From Gelidibacter maritimus (GTDB taxonomy: Bacteria; Bacteroidota; Bacteroidia; Flavobacteriales; Flavobacteriaceae), in assembly GCF_014062315.1 (NCBI RefSeq), contig NZ_JACGLT010000025.1, positions 1 to 45,469 on the forward strand: 45,469 bases of DNA, read 5' to 3'. The position numbers and the translations under genes were made by a program. The notes beneath the pieces were generated by a model that was given only the letters and a program-made list of their open reading frames with translations, made no database searches and was not told where the DNA came from. Shown one piece after another: positions 1 to 7,104 of this stretch; the first letter of the stretch is position 1, and each line of letters opens with the position of its first letter.

Positions 1-553
1 TAGTGTGCCAAGAATCAACCACGGCAATAAAAGGTTGAATGCTGTAAATAAGATGATGGTAGGTCCATCAGAGTCGTTGTATAGGCGATGGCTCTAAACC
101 ACCTAAAGGTGCTGCAATTAACAGTTGTGGTGCTGAGCGTTTAGGAGAATCTAGTCCAAAGAGATTAGCAGGTACGAATAAAGGAGTTGAACGAAAGTGA
201 ACCATCGAAGAGGTGTCGAGAAGTTGCTATCCCCAGTCAAAAGCTACGAAGTATGATACGGAGTGAAAAGTAATGTTAGCAATAACATTAATTACAGAGG
301 AAACCTATTTATTTTCTGTAAGGCTGGCGTCATTCAGATGGCAAGAACTTTATTCAGGCTTATTTACGGAACTTGGGAAACTGCATACAAATGGCAAGGG
401 AAATGCACAATAAGAACAACTTAGAGGCAGAATACCGAAGTTGTATGCAGAGACAGATTAACCCGTAGTAGTGATGAAGTTTCTGTAATGGAAATGGAGC
501 AAAGGGGTTAAGTTGTACAGTTGCATTTTACAAATCAACTTACAAAAGTGAGG

Positions 554-1816
554 ATGAATTTATGGAATGAAACAAAATCAATACCGATAAGCCGCCAAAT
601 GGTTTGGGAGGCCTATCAAAAAGTGCGTTCCAACAAAGGGAGTGCTGGAGTGGATGCGATAGATATGCAAGAATTTGATGCCGATCGCAGAAGACACCTT
701 TACAAACTTTGGAATCGTATGGCATCAGGGAGTTATTTTCCACCACCTGTCAAAGAAGTAGAGATATCCAAGAAAGACGGTTCTATCCGTAAATTAGGCA
801 TACCTACCATTAGCGACAGAGTTGGCCAAATGGTGGTCAAAATGTTTGTTGAACCAAGATTAGAGGCAGTATTCAGTCCCAATTCTTTCGGCTATCGACC
901 AAAGAGAAATGCCCATCAGGCATTATCAAAGGTAAGAGAAAACTGTTGGAAACAAAACTGGGTCATTGACTTGGACATCAAAGGTTTCTTCGATAATATT
1001 GACCATAACAAACTGATGCTTGCCGTAGAGAAACACGTGCCCGAAAACTGGGTAAAACTCTATATCAAACGATGGCTGGAAGCACCCGTTATTACAATAT
1101 CTGGAAAACGAATCCAAAAGCAAGGAAAAGGAACGCCACAGGGCGGAGTGATCAGCCCTTTACTGGCAAACCTCTTTCTACATTATGCTTTTGACAAATG
1201 GTTGGAACGGACAGATAAAAATGTAGTCTTCACACGTTATGCCGATGACGTGATACTACACTGTAATACAAAAGCCCACGCAGAAAAAGTACTTAATCTA
1301 GTGCATCAAAGAATGGCTTCGGTAGGATTGGAATTACATCCACAAAAGACAAAAATTGTCTATTGCCGAGACTACAGAAGAAAAGAAAAATACCCAACAA
1401 TCAAATTTGATTTCCTGGGATATTCTTTTCAGCCCAGGACTGCCTTCTCTAAGAAAAAGAGGAAGCTGTTTTTAGGGTATGATTGTGCCATAAGTATTGG
1501 TTCAAGAAAACGAATCGCTGACAAGCTAGAAGAGCTCGGCGTAAACAAACTTACTTTTAAAAGCATCGTAGGAGTAGCCCAATATCTTAATCCAATAATC
1601 AGGGGATGGGTGCGGTACTATGGTAAATTTAAGATGTATGAACTTACAAAAGTCTTTCGGTTACTCAGTAAAAGATTGGTTTGGTGGGCAAGGAAAAGGT
1701 ATAAGCGATATAAAACCAGTATTTCGAAAGGGTACCAATGGTTAGCAGAGGTTAGGAAACAATATCCAACACTGTTTTATCATTGGAACTTCAATCAAAT
1801 AAATTGTATTGCTTAG
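554..1816 (+). CDS. ltrA: Group II intron reverse transcriptase/maturase
   Basis: The intron-encoded protein (420 aa from ATG 554) should splice the intron as a maturase and copy it into DNA by target-primed reverse transcription. Reverse transcriptase blocks are visible: an N-terminal block around GVDAID, the GYRP block near residue 115, and a catalytic YADD at about residues 229-232. The last roughly 100 residues form the GIIM maturase/thumb domain, with FLGY, GWVRYY and a Trp/Lys-rich tail. No HNH endonuclease domain follows, so mobility would use a nicked or replicating target. An in-frame TTG at 521 would add 11 residues. ATG 554 is preferred because related proteins begin close to the ETKSIPIS motif. 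The gene appears intact. Confidence 0.92.
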   Translation: MNLWNETKSIPISRQMVWEAYQKVRSNKGSAGVDAIDMQEFDADRRRHLYKLWNRMASGSYFPPPVKEVEISKKDGSIRKLGIPTISDRVGQMVVKMFVEPRLEAVFSPNSFGYRPKRNAHQALSKVRENCWKQNWVIDLDIKGFFDNIDHNKLMLAVEKHVPENWVKLYIKRWLEAPVITISGKRIQKQGKGTPQGGVISPLLANLFLHYAFDKWLERTDKNVVFTRYADDVILHCNTKAHAEKVLNLVHQRMASVGLELHPQKTKIVYCRDYRRKEKYPTIKFDFLGYSFQPRTAFSKKKRKLFLGYDCAISIGSRKRIADKLEELGVNKLTFKSIVGVAQYLNPIIRGWVRYYGKFKMYELTKVFRLLSKRLVWWARKRYKRYKTSISKGYQWLAEVRKQYPTLFYHWNFNQINCIA

Positions 1817-1829
1817 ATTTGTACAACAA

Positions 1830-1903
1830 GAGCCGTGTGAGGGGAGACTTTCAAGCACGGTTCTGTGAGAGGCTTAGGGTGAAACTCCCTTTGCCTACTC
1901 GAT
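1830..1903 (+). ncRNA. Group II intron domains V and VI
   Basis: Domain V is the 34-nt hairpin at 1830-1863: GAGCCGTGTG pairs with CAAGCACGGTTC around a short tetraloop region. Domain VI follows, with GAG-AGGC pairing to GCCT-CTC and an unpaired A at 1897 as the branch point. These are the most conserved parts of group II introns and fix the 3' splice site at about 1903. Confidence 0.88.
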
Positions 1904-1941
1904 GCCCTGACCGTTGTGCATTTGAGCAACGAACATAAAAA

Positions 1942-1968
1942 AAAGGTTACCTATTTAAGATAACCTTT
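1942..1968 (-). terminator. Intrinsic terminator for hicAB
   Basis: An 8-bp perfect stem, AAAGGTTA / TAACCTTT, with an 11-nt loop. Read on the minus strand it is followed by a run of eight T, so it terminates transcription leaving hicB. It lies just outside the intron's 3' end. Confidence 0.75.
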
Positions 1969-1992
1969 ACAAAAATGAATGATATATAAAGT

Positions 1993-2403
1993 TTACAACC
2001 TAATTGATTGTAGTTCTTGACCTAATATATGTAATTCTTTTTCAATCTTTTTTGCTCTTTCTTCTGAAATATAAATATCCTTTTTTGTAGAATATTGTCT
2101 TAGCAAACTTGGACTGATTCCAATTCTGTTAGCAAATGCAGATTTATTAATAACTTTAAGTTTATTGAATAACTCTGACAATTCAAGTTGATATTCTAAA
2201 TTGATACCTTCTGACATCAATTTCAAGATTTTTTTATCATCAATATCTTGAGCTGTTTCAAGATATAATTCTAATGCCTCTTGTAAATTTTCTTTCAATG
2301 TGATTAAATCTTTACCATCAGCAGTTACTACACCTGGAATATTTTGAGTTGTACCCCAATAAATCCCATCAGTAGTTCTTTCTACTTTGACCTTGATTCC
2401 CAT
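1993..2403 (-). CDS. hicB: HicB-family antitoxin
   Basis: A 136-aa antitoxin of the HicAB type. The N-terminal half has the degenerate RNase-H-like HicB fold, with IYWGTTQNIPGVVTADGKD followed by a helix rich in EALELYLE. The C-terminal half ends in a helix-turn-helix-like segment (NRIGISPSLLRQYST). It should bind and inhibit HicA and repress its own promoter. I chose ATG at 2403 (MGIKVKVERT) over an in-frame upstream ATG at 2463, because the extra 20 residues look unlike the family and GAAGAA precedes the later ATG. It lies downstream of hicA on the same strand, 130 bp away, which is longer than usual for this pair. Confidence 0.85.
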   Translation of the reverse strand: MGIKVKVERTTDGIYWGTTQNIPGVVTADGKDLITLKENLQEALELYLETAQDIDDKKILKLMSEGINLEYQLELSELFNKLKVINKSAFANRIGISPSLLRQYSTKKDIYISEERAKKIEKELHILGQELQSIRL

Positions 2404-2533
2404 TTCTTCTTTTTTAATTACTGTCAACGTGTTTGTGTACGGTTTGTGTGCATAAGAGCACACATTTTGATTTTCTTTTAGAAAACCTGAAATTATGAAT
2501 ATTTTAAATTCTTTGATACAAGTAGAGCTTACT

Positions 2534-2716
2534 TTACTTCAGCCCTGCTTGTCTTAAAATTGAACTTATTGTTCCTTTCGGAATATCCTTTTTAGGGTGA
2601 GGAACAACTACTATTCCATCTTTTGTTAGATGGGTAAAAACGTGGTGAGAACCTCTTGTTCTATTCAATTCCCAACCATCTTTTTTTAGCATCTTTATCA
2701 AAGATTTACTATCCAT
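2534..2716 (-). CDS. hicA: HicA-family mRNA interferase toxin
   Basis: A 60-aa toxin, full length for the family, with a dsRBD-like fold. The hallmark RGSHHVF carries the catalytic histidine, and the sequence ends in the usual PKGTISSILRQAGL helix. HicA toxins cleave mRNA ribosome-independently until neutralised by HicB. The gene precedes hicB on the minus strand, the common HicA-first order. Three 18-bp tandem repeats lie immediately upstream and are candidate HicB sites. Confidence 0.9.
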   Translation of the reverse strand: MDSKSLIKMLKKDGWELNRTRGSHHVFTHLTKDGIVVVPHPKKDIPKGTISSILRQAGLK

Positions 2717-2752
2717 ACTTCATAAATCATTCATTTTTTGTTACTGTAAATA

Positions 2753-2806
2753 TATAACATTTTTGCAATATATAACATTTTTACAATATATAACGTTTTT
2801 GCAATG
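2753..2806. repeat. Three 18-bp tandem repeats upstream of hicA
   Basis: The unit ATATAACATTTTTGCAAT occurs three times head to tail (2753-2770, 2771-2788, 2789-2806), with one substitution each in units 2 and 3. The array ends 37 bp before the hicA start. Regular 18-bp spacing on one DNA face and this location suggest a repressor-binding iteron array. That role is inferred. Confidence 0.85.
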
Positions 2807-2889
2807 TGTTTTTTAAAATAAAACGAATTTACTTATATTTCTAAACAAAAACTATTGGTAAGCCGTGTATAATTTATTGCTATTACTCT

Positions 2890-3114
2890 GCCTGCTGGCG
2901 TGAGCGTCCCGCTCGTGCTCACAAATACTATCGGACACTATTGCCCATAGAATAGATTAAATATACGTAGTTCTATTTATAGGAAAGTTTAGGGAAAGGT
3001 GGTAGATTGGAGATTGCAAATTTATAATGATACAATTATTTAATTATAGCTGGTCCAATTGGCACATTGGGGGCAGATGTGAGCACTATTGGTGCTGTTA
3101 TTTATAAGTTGTGT
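2890..3114. repeat. Dispersed intergenic repeat DR1, copy A, with REP-like hairpin
   Basis: This spacer starts with a hairpin-forming GTGAGC…GCTCAC segment (2900-2922) and continues to about 3114. It is clearly similar to 8985-9190: shared blocks include AATACTATC, GGTAGATTG, AATTTATAATGATACAATTA, CCAATTGGCA and GGTGCTG. No coding potential was seen. Its right edge reaches the higBA promoter. Confidence 0.75.
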
Positions 3115-3144
3115 AATGCACAAAAAATTCAGCTTCAAATTAAA

Positions 3145-3176
3145 TTGGTTTCCTAATTAGGAAACATTTATCTTTG
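3145..3176 (+). promoter_or_regulatory. higBA promoter with palindromic operator
   Basis: A TTG at 3145-3147 and a perfect Bacteroidota -7 box TATCTTTG at 3169-3176 are 21 bp apart. The gap holds an 18-bp perfect palindrome, GTTTCCTAATTAGGAAAC (3148-3165). A dimeric repressor, most likely the XRE antitoxin encoded downstream, would occlude both elements. Transcription would start near 3183, leaving only about 11 nt of leader before ATG 3194. Confidence 0.75.
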
Positions 3177-3193
3177 TATAAAGATTGGATTGG

Positions 3194-3487
3194 ATGAACA
3201 AGAAATTTAAGGTTGAGTTACTTGAAGAAGTAAATGAGTTTTTAGACGCACTGAACGAAAAAGCTCGTGATAAAATCATTTATAATCTGCGAAAAGCACA
3301 GATTGTTAATGATAATGAACTTTTCAAGAAACTGAACGATAACGTTTGGGAATTCCGAACTCTTCACAATAAAACCAAATATCGACTTTTCGCATTTTGG
3401 GACAAAACAGACAAAACCCAAACAGTTGTTATATCGACCCACGGAATTGAAAAGAAAACTGTAAAAGACACCGAAAAAGGAAATTGA
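3194..3487 (+). CDS. higB: RelE/HigB-type toxin (Gp49-like)
   Basis: A 97-aa toxin of the RelE/ParE superfamily (phage Gp49-like, HigB-2 group). The pattern seen is KFKVELLEEVNEFLDAL at the start, a central FKKLNDNVWEFRTLHNKTKYRLFAFW core with the basic/aromatic strand, and VVISTHGIEKKT at the end. These toxins cleave ribosome-bound mRNA. ATG 3194 is preferred over the in-frame TTG at 3185, given the predicted start of transcription near 3183. The antitoxin follows 50 bp downstream, so the order is toxin first, as is usual for higBA. Confidence 0.88.
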   Translation: MNKKFKVELLEEVNEFLDALNEKARDKIIYNLRKAQIVNDNELFKKLNDNVWEFRTLHNKTKYRLFAFWDKTDKTQTVVISTHGIEKKTVKDTEKGN

Positions 3488-3537
3488 GAAGACCGAACGG
3501 ATAATGAAACAATATTTTGAAGCTAAAAAATAAAATT

Positions 3538-3864
3538 ATGAAAAATAACGGAATGAAAACTTATAGCTTGGACGAAGTGACCGACAAGTACATCGGAAAA
3601 GAAGGTACGCCAAAAAGAGATGCGTTTGAGAACGAACTCCGACTTGACCTAATCGGACACGCAATCAAACAAGCAAGAAAGGAAAGGAATTTGACTCAAG
3701 CACAACTTGGAGAATTGGTAGGTGTTCAAAAAGCACAGATTTCGAAAATCGAAAACAATTTGACTGACGCCCGATTTGATACAATATTAAAGGTTTTTAA
3801 AGCATTAAATGCCAAGATTAATTTCAACGTGGAACTGCTAAATCAAAATATGAACTTGACATAA
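3538..3864 (+). CDS. higA: XRE-family antitoxin
   Basis: A 108-aa helix-turn-helix antitoxin. Residues near 45-100 form the XRE domain, with ARKERNLTQAQLGELVGVQ and the recognition helix KAQISKIENN. The N-terminal SLDEVTDKYIGKEG…RDAFENELR is the usual extension found in antitoxins paired with Gp49-like toxins. It should neutralise the toxin encoded just upstream and repress the shared promoter through the 18-bp palindrome. A TTG 21 bp upstream is possible but ATG 3538 fits better. Confidence 0.88.
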   Translation: MKNNGMKTYSLDEVTDKYIGKEGTPKRDAFENELRLDLIGHAIKQARKERNLTQAQLGELVGVQKAQISKIENNLTDARFDTILKVFKALNAKINFNVELLNQNMNLT

Positions 3865-3891
3865 ATCGTAAAAGCACTACACACAACACGA

Positions 3892-3999
3892 GTATAAACG
3901 CAATAGCGGAGTTAGTGTTTATCCAATAGTGGTTTTATAAATTTGAAGTTCATTATAAACCGAAAAGTCAATGCTTAAATCCCGCTACTCCGCTTATAC
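3892..3999. repeat. Palindromic cassette-type element E1
   Basis: The left arm GTATAAACGCAATAGCGG (3892-3909) pairs with the right arm ending CGCTTATAC (3982-3999) at about 15 of 18 positions. The outer flanks also mirror each other: CAACACGA on the left and ATACGGTTGGC on the right. Arms and spacing match elements E2 (4457-4565) and E3 (10419-10521). Confidence 0.75.
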
Positions 4000-4042
4000 C
4001 ATACGGTTGGCAATAATACCCAAGCACACGAAAAAAATAAAA

Positions 4043-4468
4043 ATGAAACGAATACACTTTGGAAATTTAAATAAAAAAGGTCGTTTGATTTTATTACCTC
4101 TAATTTTAATTGGGTTATTTCTAATAATTAATGGAGCCTTTGATTTTATTGAATTTACAAACCCAAAAATGAATAAATATTTGAACGCAATCGGATATCT
4201 ATTAGTTTTCGGATTTAGTACGCAAATGTTCTGGTATCAGAATTATGTTCAATGGAATAAAAGAGGAATCTTAATCAGAATAAAATCGTTCTTTGGGAAA
4301 AACATAAAATTTAAAGAGATAAAATCAACTGAATTGAATGACAAAAAATTGATAATAACAGAAACGTATGGAAATAAAATTGAGATTGATTTAAGTCATA
4401 TAATAGAATCTGACATTGAAAAATTAATCAATATAATAAACAAAAATACTATTGCCGTATATAATTAA
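4043..4468 (+). CDS. Small membrane protein with PH-like tail
   Basis: 141 aa, no recognised family name. Two hydrophobic segments (roughly residues 15-32 and 47-65) precede a soluble part with alternating strands: a KRGILIRI strand, then KFKEIKS and KLIITETYGNKIEIDLS. This resembles the bacterial PH-like fold behind two helices. The in-frame ORF extends upstream to 3971, but that stretch lies in the right arm of palindromic element E1, so ATG 4043 (MKRIHFG) is the likely start. Its stop codon lies inside the left arm of element E2, so the gene fills the space between two elements like a cassette. Function unknown. Confidence 0.65.
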   Translation: MKRIHFGNLNKKGRLILLPLILIGLFLIINGAFDFIEFTNPKMNKYLNAIGYLLVFGFSTQMFWYQNYVQWNKRGILIRIKSFFGKNIKFKEIKSTELNDKKLIITETYGNKIEIDLSHIIESDIEKLINIINKNTIAVYN

Positions 4469-4565
4469 TGGCTGGTTTTGGCTTACTTACAAAAATCCTC
4501 GCGGATTTTCTATTCGGTTTTTATTTGCCAAATTAGGTGCTTAAAACACGCCACTAATTATATAC
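4457..4565. repeat. Palindromic cassette-type element E2
   Basis: The left arm GTATATAATTAATGGC (4457-4472) and right arm GCCACTAATTATATAC (4550-4565) are complementary at 15 of 16 positions. The stop codon of the preceding gene is in the left arm. A TGCTTAAA motif just before the right arm is shared with E1. Total span is 109 bp, against 108 bp for E1. Confidence 0.78.
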
Positions 4566-5140
4566 AAAAACCTTGTGGTTAATGTTGATCCGTCCTTTCT
4601 TGATAACCTTGTTGACTACCAATAATTCTTTCTTCCAGGCACATTAAGATAATGACAATTTTAATTTTACGTGATTTGAAAGAGTGTTTAACCAAGATCA
4701 ATTGGTAATAATGGCGTTTGAGTCTTGCGTAGGGCGGCACTCATGGGCACGGATCGTAACTATCCTTGTGCTTATATTACCACTAGAGGAACTAAGATTT
4801 ATAAATGTGTTTAATAGCAAGACAAGGCCTCCTTACAGATTGAATGGTATGCTTAAGCTCAATCTTTGGCGGATACATAATAAGCATGCTCCACACACCA
4901 GATGATACCTATCTTTAAAAATCAACCTTGACATGATTTTCCTATGGAAAGGATTGCGTCCCTCGACAATTAAAAATGGCTCACTTTAGAAGGGAACTTT
5001 ATGTTTTCTCCAATAAAACAATCTTATAAAAACACACTACTAATACTTTCTAAAGAACTATTCCAAACGCCAATAAGGAGGTTTAATATTAAACGGGTGA
5101 AGCTCCTATGCGAACCTGCGTTGAATGTCAATATGAAAAA
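4566..5140. other. Gene-poor spacer
   Basis: No convincing gene. A 73-codon frame at 4684-4905 has no recognisable family features and is not called. The right part holds DR2 copy A. The rest may be decayed cassette material. Confidence 0.5.
4954..5076. repeat. Dispersed intergenic repeat DR2, copy A
   Basis: Similar to 6910-7030. Shared blocks include TGCGTC…CTCGA, GCTCACTT, TCTCCAATAAAACAA and CTTATAAAAAC, in the same order and orientation. Both copies precede a small membrane-protein unit. Confidence 0.7.
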
Positions 5141-5143
5141 AAA

Positions 5144-5182
5144 TTTGGTCATTTAAAAGAGTATTTAGATATTTGTCTAAAT
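5144..5182 (+). promoter_or_regulatory. sdpRI promoter with inverted-repeat operator
   Basis: TTTG at 5144-5147 and a -7-like GATATTTG at 5168-5175 are 20 bp apart. The -7 element is embedded in a perfect inverted repeat ATTTAGA-N6-TCTAAAT (5163-5182), 11 bp before the sdpR start codon. ArsR-type dimers bind such repeats, so autorepression by the encoded regulator is the natural reading (inferred). Confidence 0.7.
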
Positions 5183-5193
5183 AACTAAATTAA

Positions 5194-5448
5194 ATGAATT
5201 CCCTTTTTAAAGCTCTTAATGACGAAACTCGTCGAAAAATTGTCGAGTTATTAAAAAAGAAAGATATGAATGCTGGAGAAATTGCAGAACAATTCAATAT
5301 TTCCAAACCAAGTATTTCACATCATCTTGATATTTTGAAAAGAGCAGATTTAATAACTAGCGAGAAAAAAGGACAATTTGTAGAATATTCATTAAACACA
5401 AGCATATTAGAAGATTTAATAAACTGGATACTCACCTTAAAAAAATAA
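5194..5448 (+). CDS. sdpR: ArsR-family autorepressor (SdpR-like)
   Basis: An 84-aa winged-helix regulator with LFKALNDETRRKIVELLKKKDMNAGEIAEQFNISKPSISHHL, the ArsR DNA-binding core. No Cys metal-binding motif (CxC) is visible, so it is not a typical metal sensor. In Bacillus, SdpR is sequestered by the membrane immunity protein SdpI when toxin is present, which derepresses the operon. The next gene here is an SdpI homologue 4 bp downstream, so the same logic is likely. A perfect inverted repeat overlies its promoter. Confidence 0.85.
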   Translation: MNSLFKALNDETRRKIVELLKKKDMNAGEIAEQFNISKPSISHHLDILKRADLITSEKKGQFVEYSLNTSILEDLINWILTLKK

Positions 5449-5452
5449 ACCA

Positions 5453-6100
5453 ATGACACTAAAAAAGGAATTACCACTAATTGGAATTGTACTATTACCA
5501 TTTTTATATTTGGCATATATCTGGAATCAATTACCTGAAAAGGTTCCTATGCATTGGAATATTAAAGGAGAAGTAGATAGATATGGAGAAAAGATTGAAT
5601 TAATTATCATTCCGATTTTATTACCTCTACTTGTATACATTATTTTTCTAGTGGTTCCAAAAATCGACCCAAAAAACAAATTGAATAACATGGGAAATAA
5701 ACTTCAAACTATAAAGTTCATACTAACCACTTTTATGTCAATTTTAGCATTATTTATTCTTTACACAGCCAAAAATGAAACATATGCTAATCCGAATTAC
5801 ATCGTATTGCTAGTTGGGGTTTTATACATCATCTTTGGAAATTATTTTAAAACAATTAAAGCAAATTATTTTATCGGTATTAGAACGCCTTGGACTCTGG
5901 AAAATGAAACAGTTTGGAAAAAAACTCACCAATTAGGTGGAAAACTATGGTTTGCAGGAGGAATAATTGTGGTAATATCAAGTCTAATTTTAGCGAAGGG
6001 AATGAATTTTACTATATTTTTAACAATCACAGGAATAATAATCATAATACCAATAATTTATTCATACCTAATATTCAAAAATGAAAGTAGAACAGCATAG
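5453..6100 (+). CDS. sdpI: SdpI-family immunity/signalling membrane protein
   Basis: A 215-aa membrane protein with about six transmembrane segments. The N-terminal third carries the DUF1648 signature (LPEKVPMHWNIKGEVDRYG), and the C-terminal part has the SdpI signature (NYFIGIRTPWTLENETVWKKTHQLGGKLW). In Bacillus SdpI protects against the SdpC toxin and captures the SdpR repressor. No SdpC-like toxin gene is seen nearby, so the ligand here is unknown. It is co-transcribed with sdpR. Confidence 0.88.
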   Translation: MTLKKELPLIGIVLLPFLYLAYIWNQLPEKVPMHWNIKGEVDRYGEKIELIIIPILLPLLVYIIFLVVPKIDPKNKLNNMGNKLQTIKFILTTFMSILALFILYTAKNETYANPNYIVLLVGVLYIIFGNYFKTIKANYFIGIRTPWTLENETVWKKTHQLGGKLWFAGGIIVVISSLILAKGMNFTIFLTITGIIIIIPIIYSYLIFKNESRTA

Positions 6101-6315
6101 AACAATGTTTAAAAAAAACAGCGCAAGAAAGCACTAAACTCAATGTTGTAGGCGTATTTGCGGGTTCCTTATATCTTTTTATTTGGCCTTTCAGAAATAA
6201 TATAGAACAAAATGCAAAAGATTTGGCTTTTGGATAATCCGAAAGATCATAACTTATTTAGAGACCTTCTCTGTACTAAACGTTGTAGAGCATTTGAAAC
6301 AAAAACCATACGATT

Positions 6316-6792
6316 ATGAATATCTATTTAAGCAAAAGTTCGGCGTTTGTCAAAATCGCTACGATTGGCACTTTGATTTTGTTAGCTTTAATTCCTATAT
6401 CTCTTTTTATAACTGACAGTAATTACGGAGTAATTGGTGGTCTTTTATTGACAATTCTGATTGTTGGAACTGCTATTTATTTTTATGCAAACTCATTGGA
6501 TAGAATCATTGTTGATAACGATTATTTAATATTAAAAAAGAACTTTGGTCAAATAAAAATTCCAAAAAATGAGATCAATGGAATTGCTAAACTGAACTAT
6601 TCAAACTTGACAATGACTTATGGAAGCAAAGGAGTTTTTGGATTCGTAGGAAGTACGATGGATAATTCATACAGTTTGGTAAAGGACAGAAAAAATATGG
6701 TCAAAATACTGACCGAAAATAAAAAATACATTATAAGTACTGATCAACCTGATAAATTAATATCCGAAATAAAAGAGCTTTACGCTTTGTAA
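6316..6792 (+). CDS. Two-helix membrane protein with bacterial PH domain
   Basis: 158 aa. Two hydrophobic segments (roughly residues 12-32 and 38-58) are followed by a PH-like beta domain: DRIIVDNDYLILKKNFGQIKIPKNEINGI, then KGVFGFVGSTMDNSY, and a final helix DKLISEIKELYAL. The pattern of a strand reporting the YLILK core and an I.IP..EI.. turn is typical of bacterial PH-like domains. The domain is likely cytoplasmic. It is a single-gene unit between decayed spacers. Function unknown, but its architecture matches the products at 4043 and 7105. Confidence 0.72.
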   Translation: MNIYLSKSSAFVKIATIGTLILLALIPISLFITDSNYGVIGGLLLTILIVGTAIYFYANSLDRIIVDNDYLILKKNFGQIKIPKNEINGIAKLNYSNLTMTYGSKGVFGFVGSTMDNSYSLVKDRKNMVKILTENKKYIISTDQPDKLISEIKELYAL

Positions 6793-6909
6793 AAATAATT
6801 GCTGGTTATCTTCTACTTAAGAGCATCTTTGCGGTTTCGTCTATATTTTACCACCTAATTTTAGTGTTAGGCTCAGATACGTTAGTAACAGTCAGGTTAG
6901 ATATTCCAA

Positions 6910-7030
6910 CTGCGTCGCTCGAGAAAAACAATCGCTCACTTCAGAAAGAATCTTATATTTCTCCAATAAAACAAACTTATAAAAACCCACTATTCATAGC
7001 CCTAAGCATTTCACAAACTCCAATAAAATT
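6910..7030. repeat. Dispersed intergenic repeat DR2, copy B
   Basis: Matches 4954-5076 in order and orientation (GCTCACTTCAGAA, TCTCCAATAAAACAA, CTTATAAAAAC). It fills most of the spacer between the genes at 6316 and 7105. No coding potential was seen in 6793-7104. Confidence 0.7.
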
Positions 7031-7104
7031 GTAAATTTATATCCTAATGGCGTTCTAACACCGATCCACATAGTGTATAACCGCAACAAAAACCCGAACA
7101 ATTA

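Larger units (their letters stand above)
3..1903 (+). mobile_element. Group II intron, near complete
   Basis: The 5' end begins GTGTG at position 3, matching the group II consensus GUGYG. About 500 bases of structured leader follow (domains I-III), then a reverse transcriptase/maturase ORF lying in domain IV, then canonical domains V and VI. The 3' end is placed at 1903 (…CTCGAT, an AY end), 6 nt after a bulged A at 1897 in domain VI. The encoded protein lacks a DNA endonuclease domain, which is typical of several bacterial classes including IIC. The 5' exon is essentially outside the window. The class cannot be assigned by eye, and domain I was not folded. Confidence 0.9.

Noticed and set aside
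3892-3999. True integron attC site
   Set aside because: Arms do not fit the GTTRRRY / RYYYAAC core sites, and no integron integrase is seen in the window. Only the general plan is similar.
4684-4905. 73-codon open frame in the spacer
   Set aside because: No signal, domain or family-like pattern, and it overlaps repeat-derived sequence.
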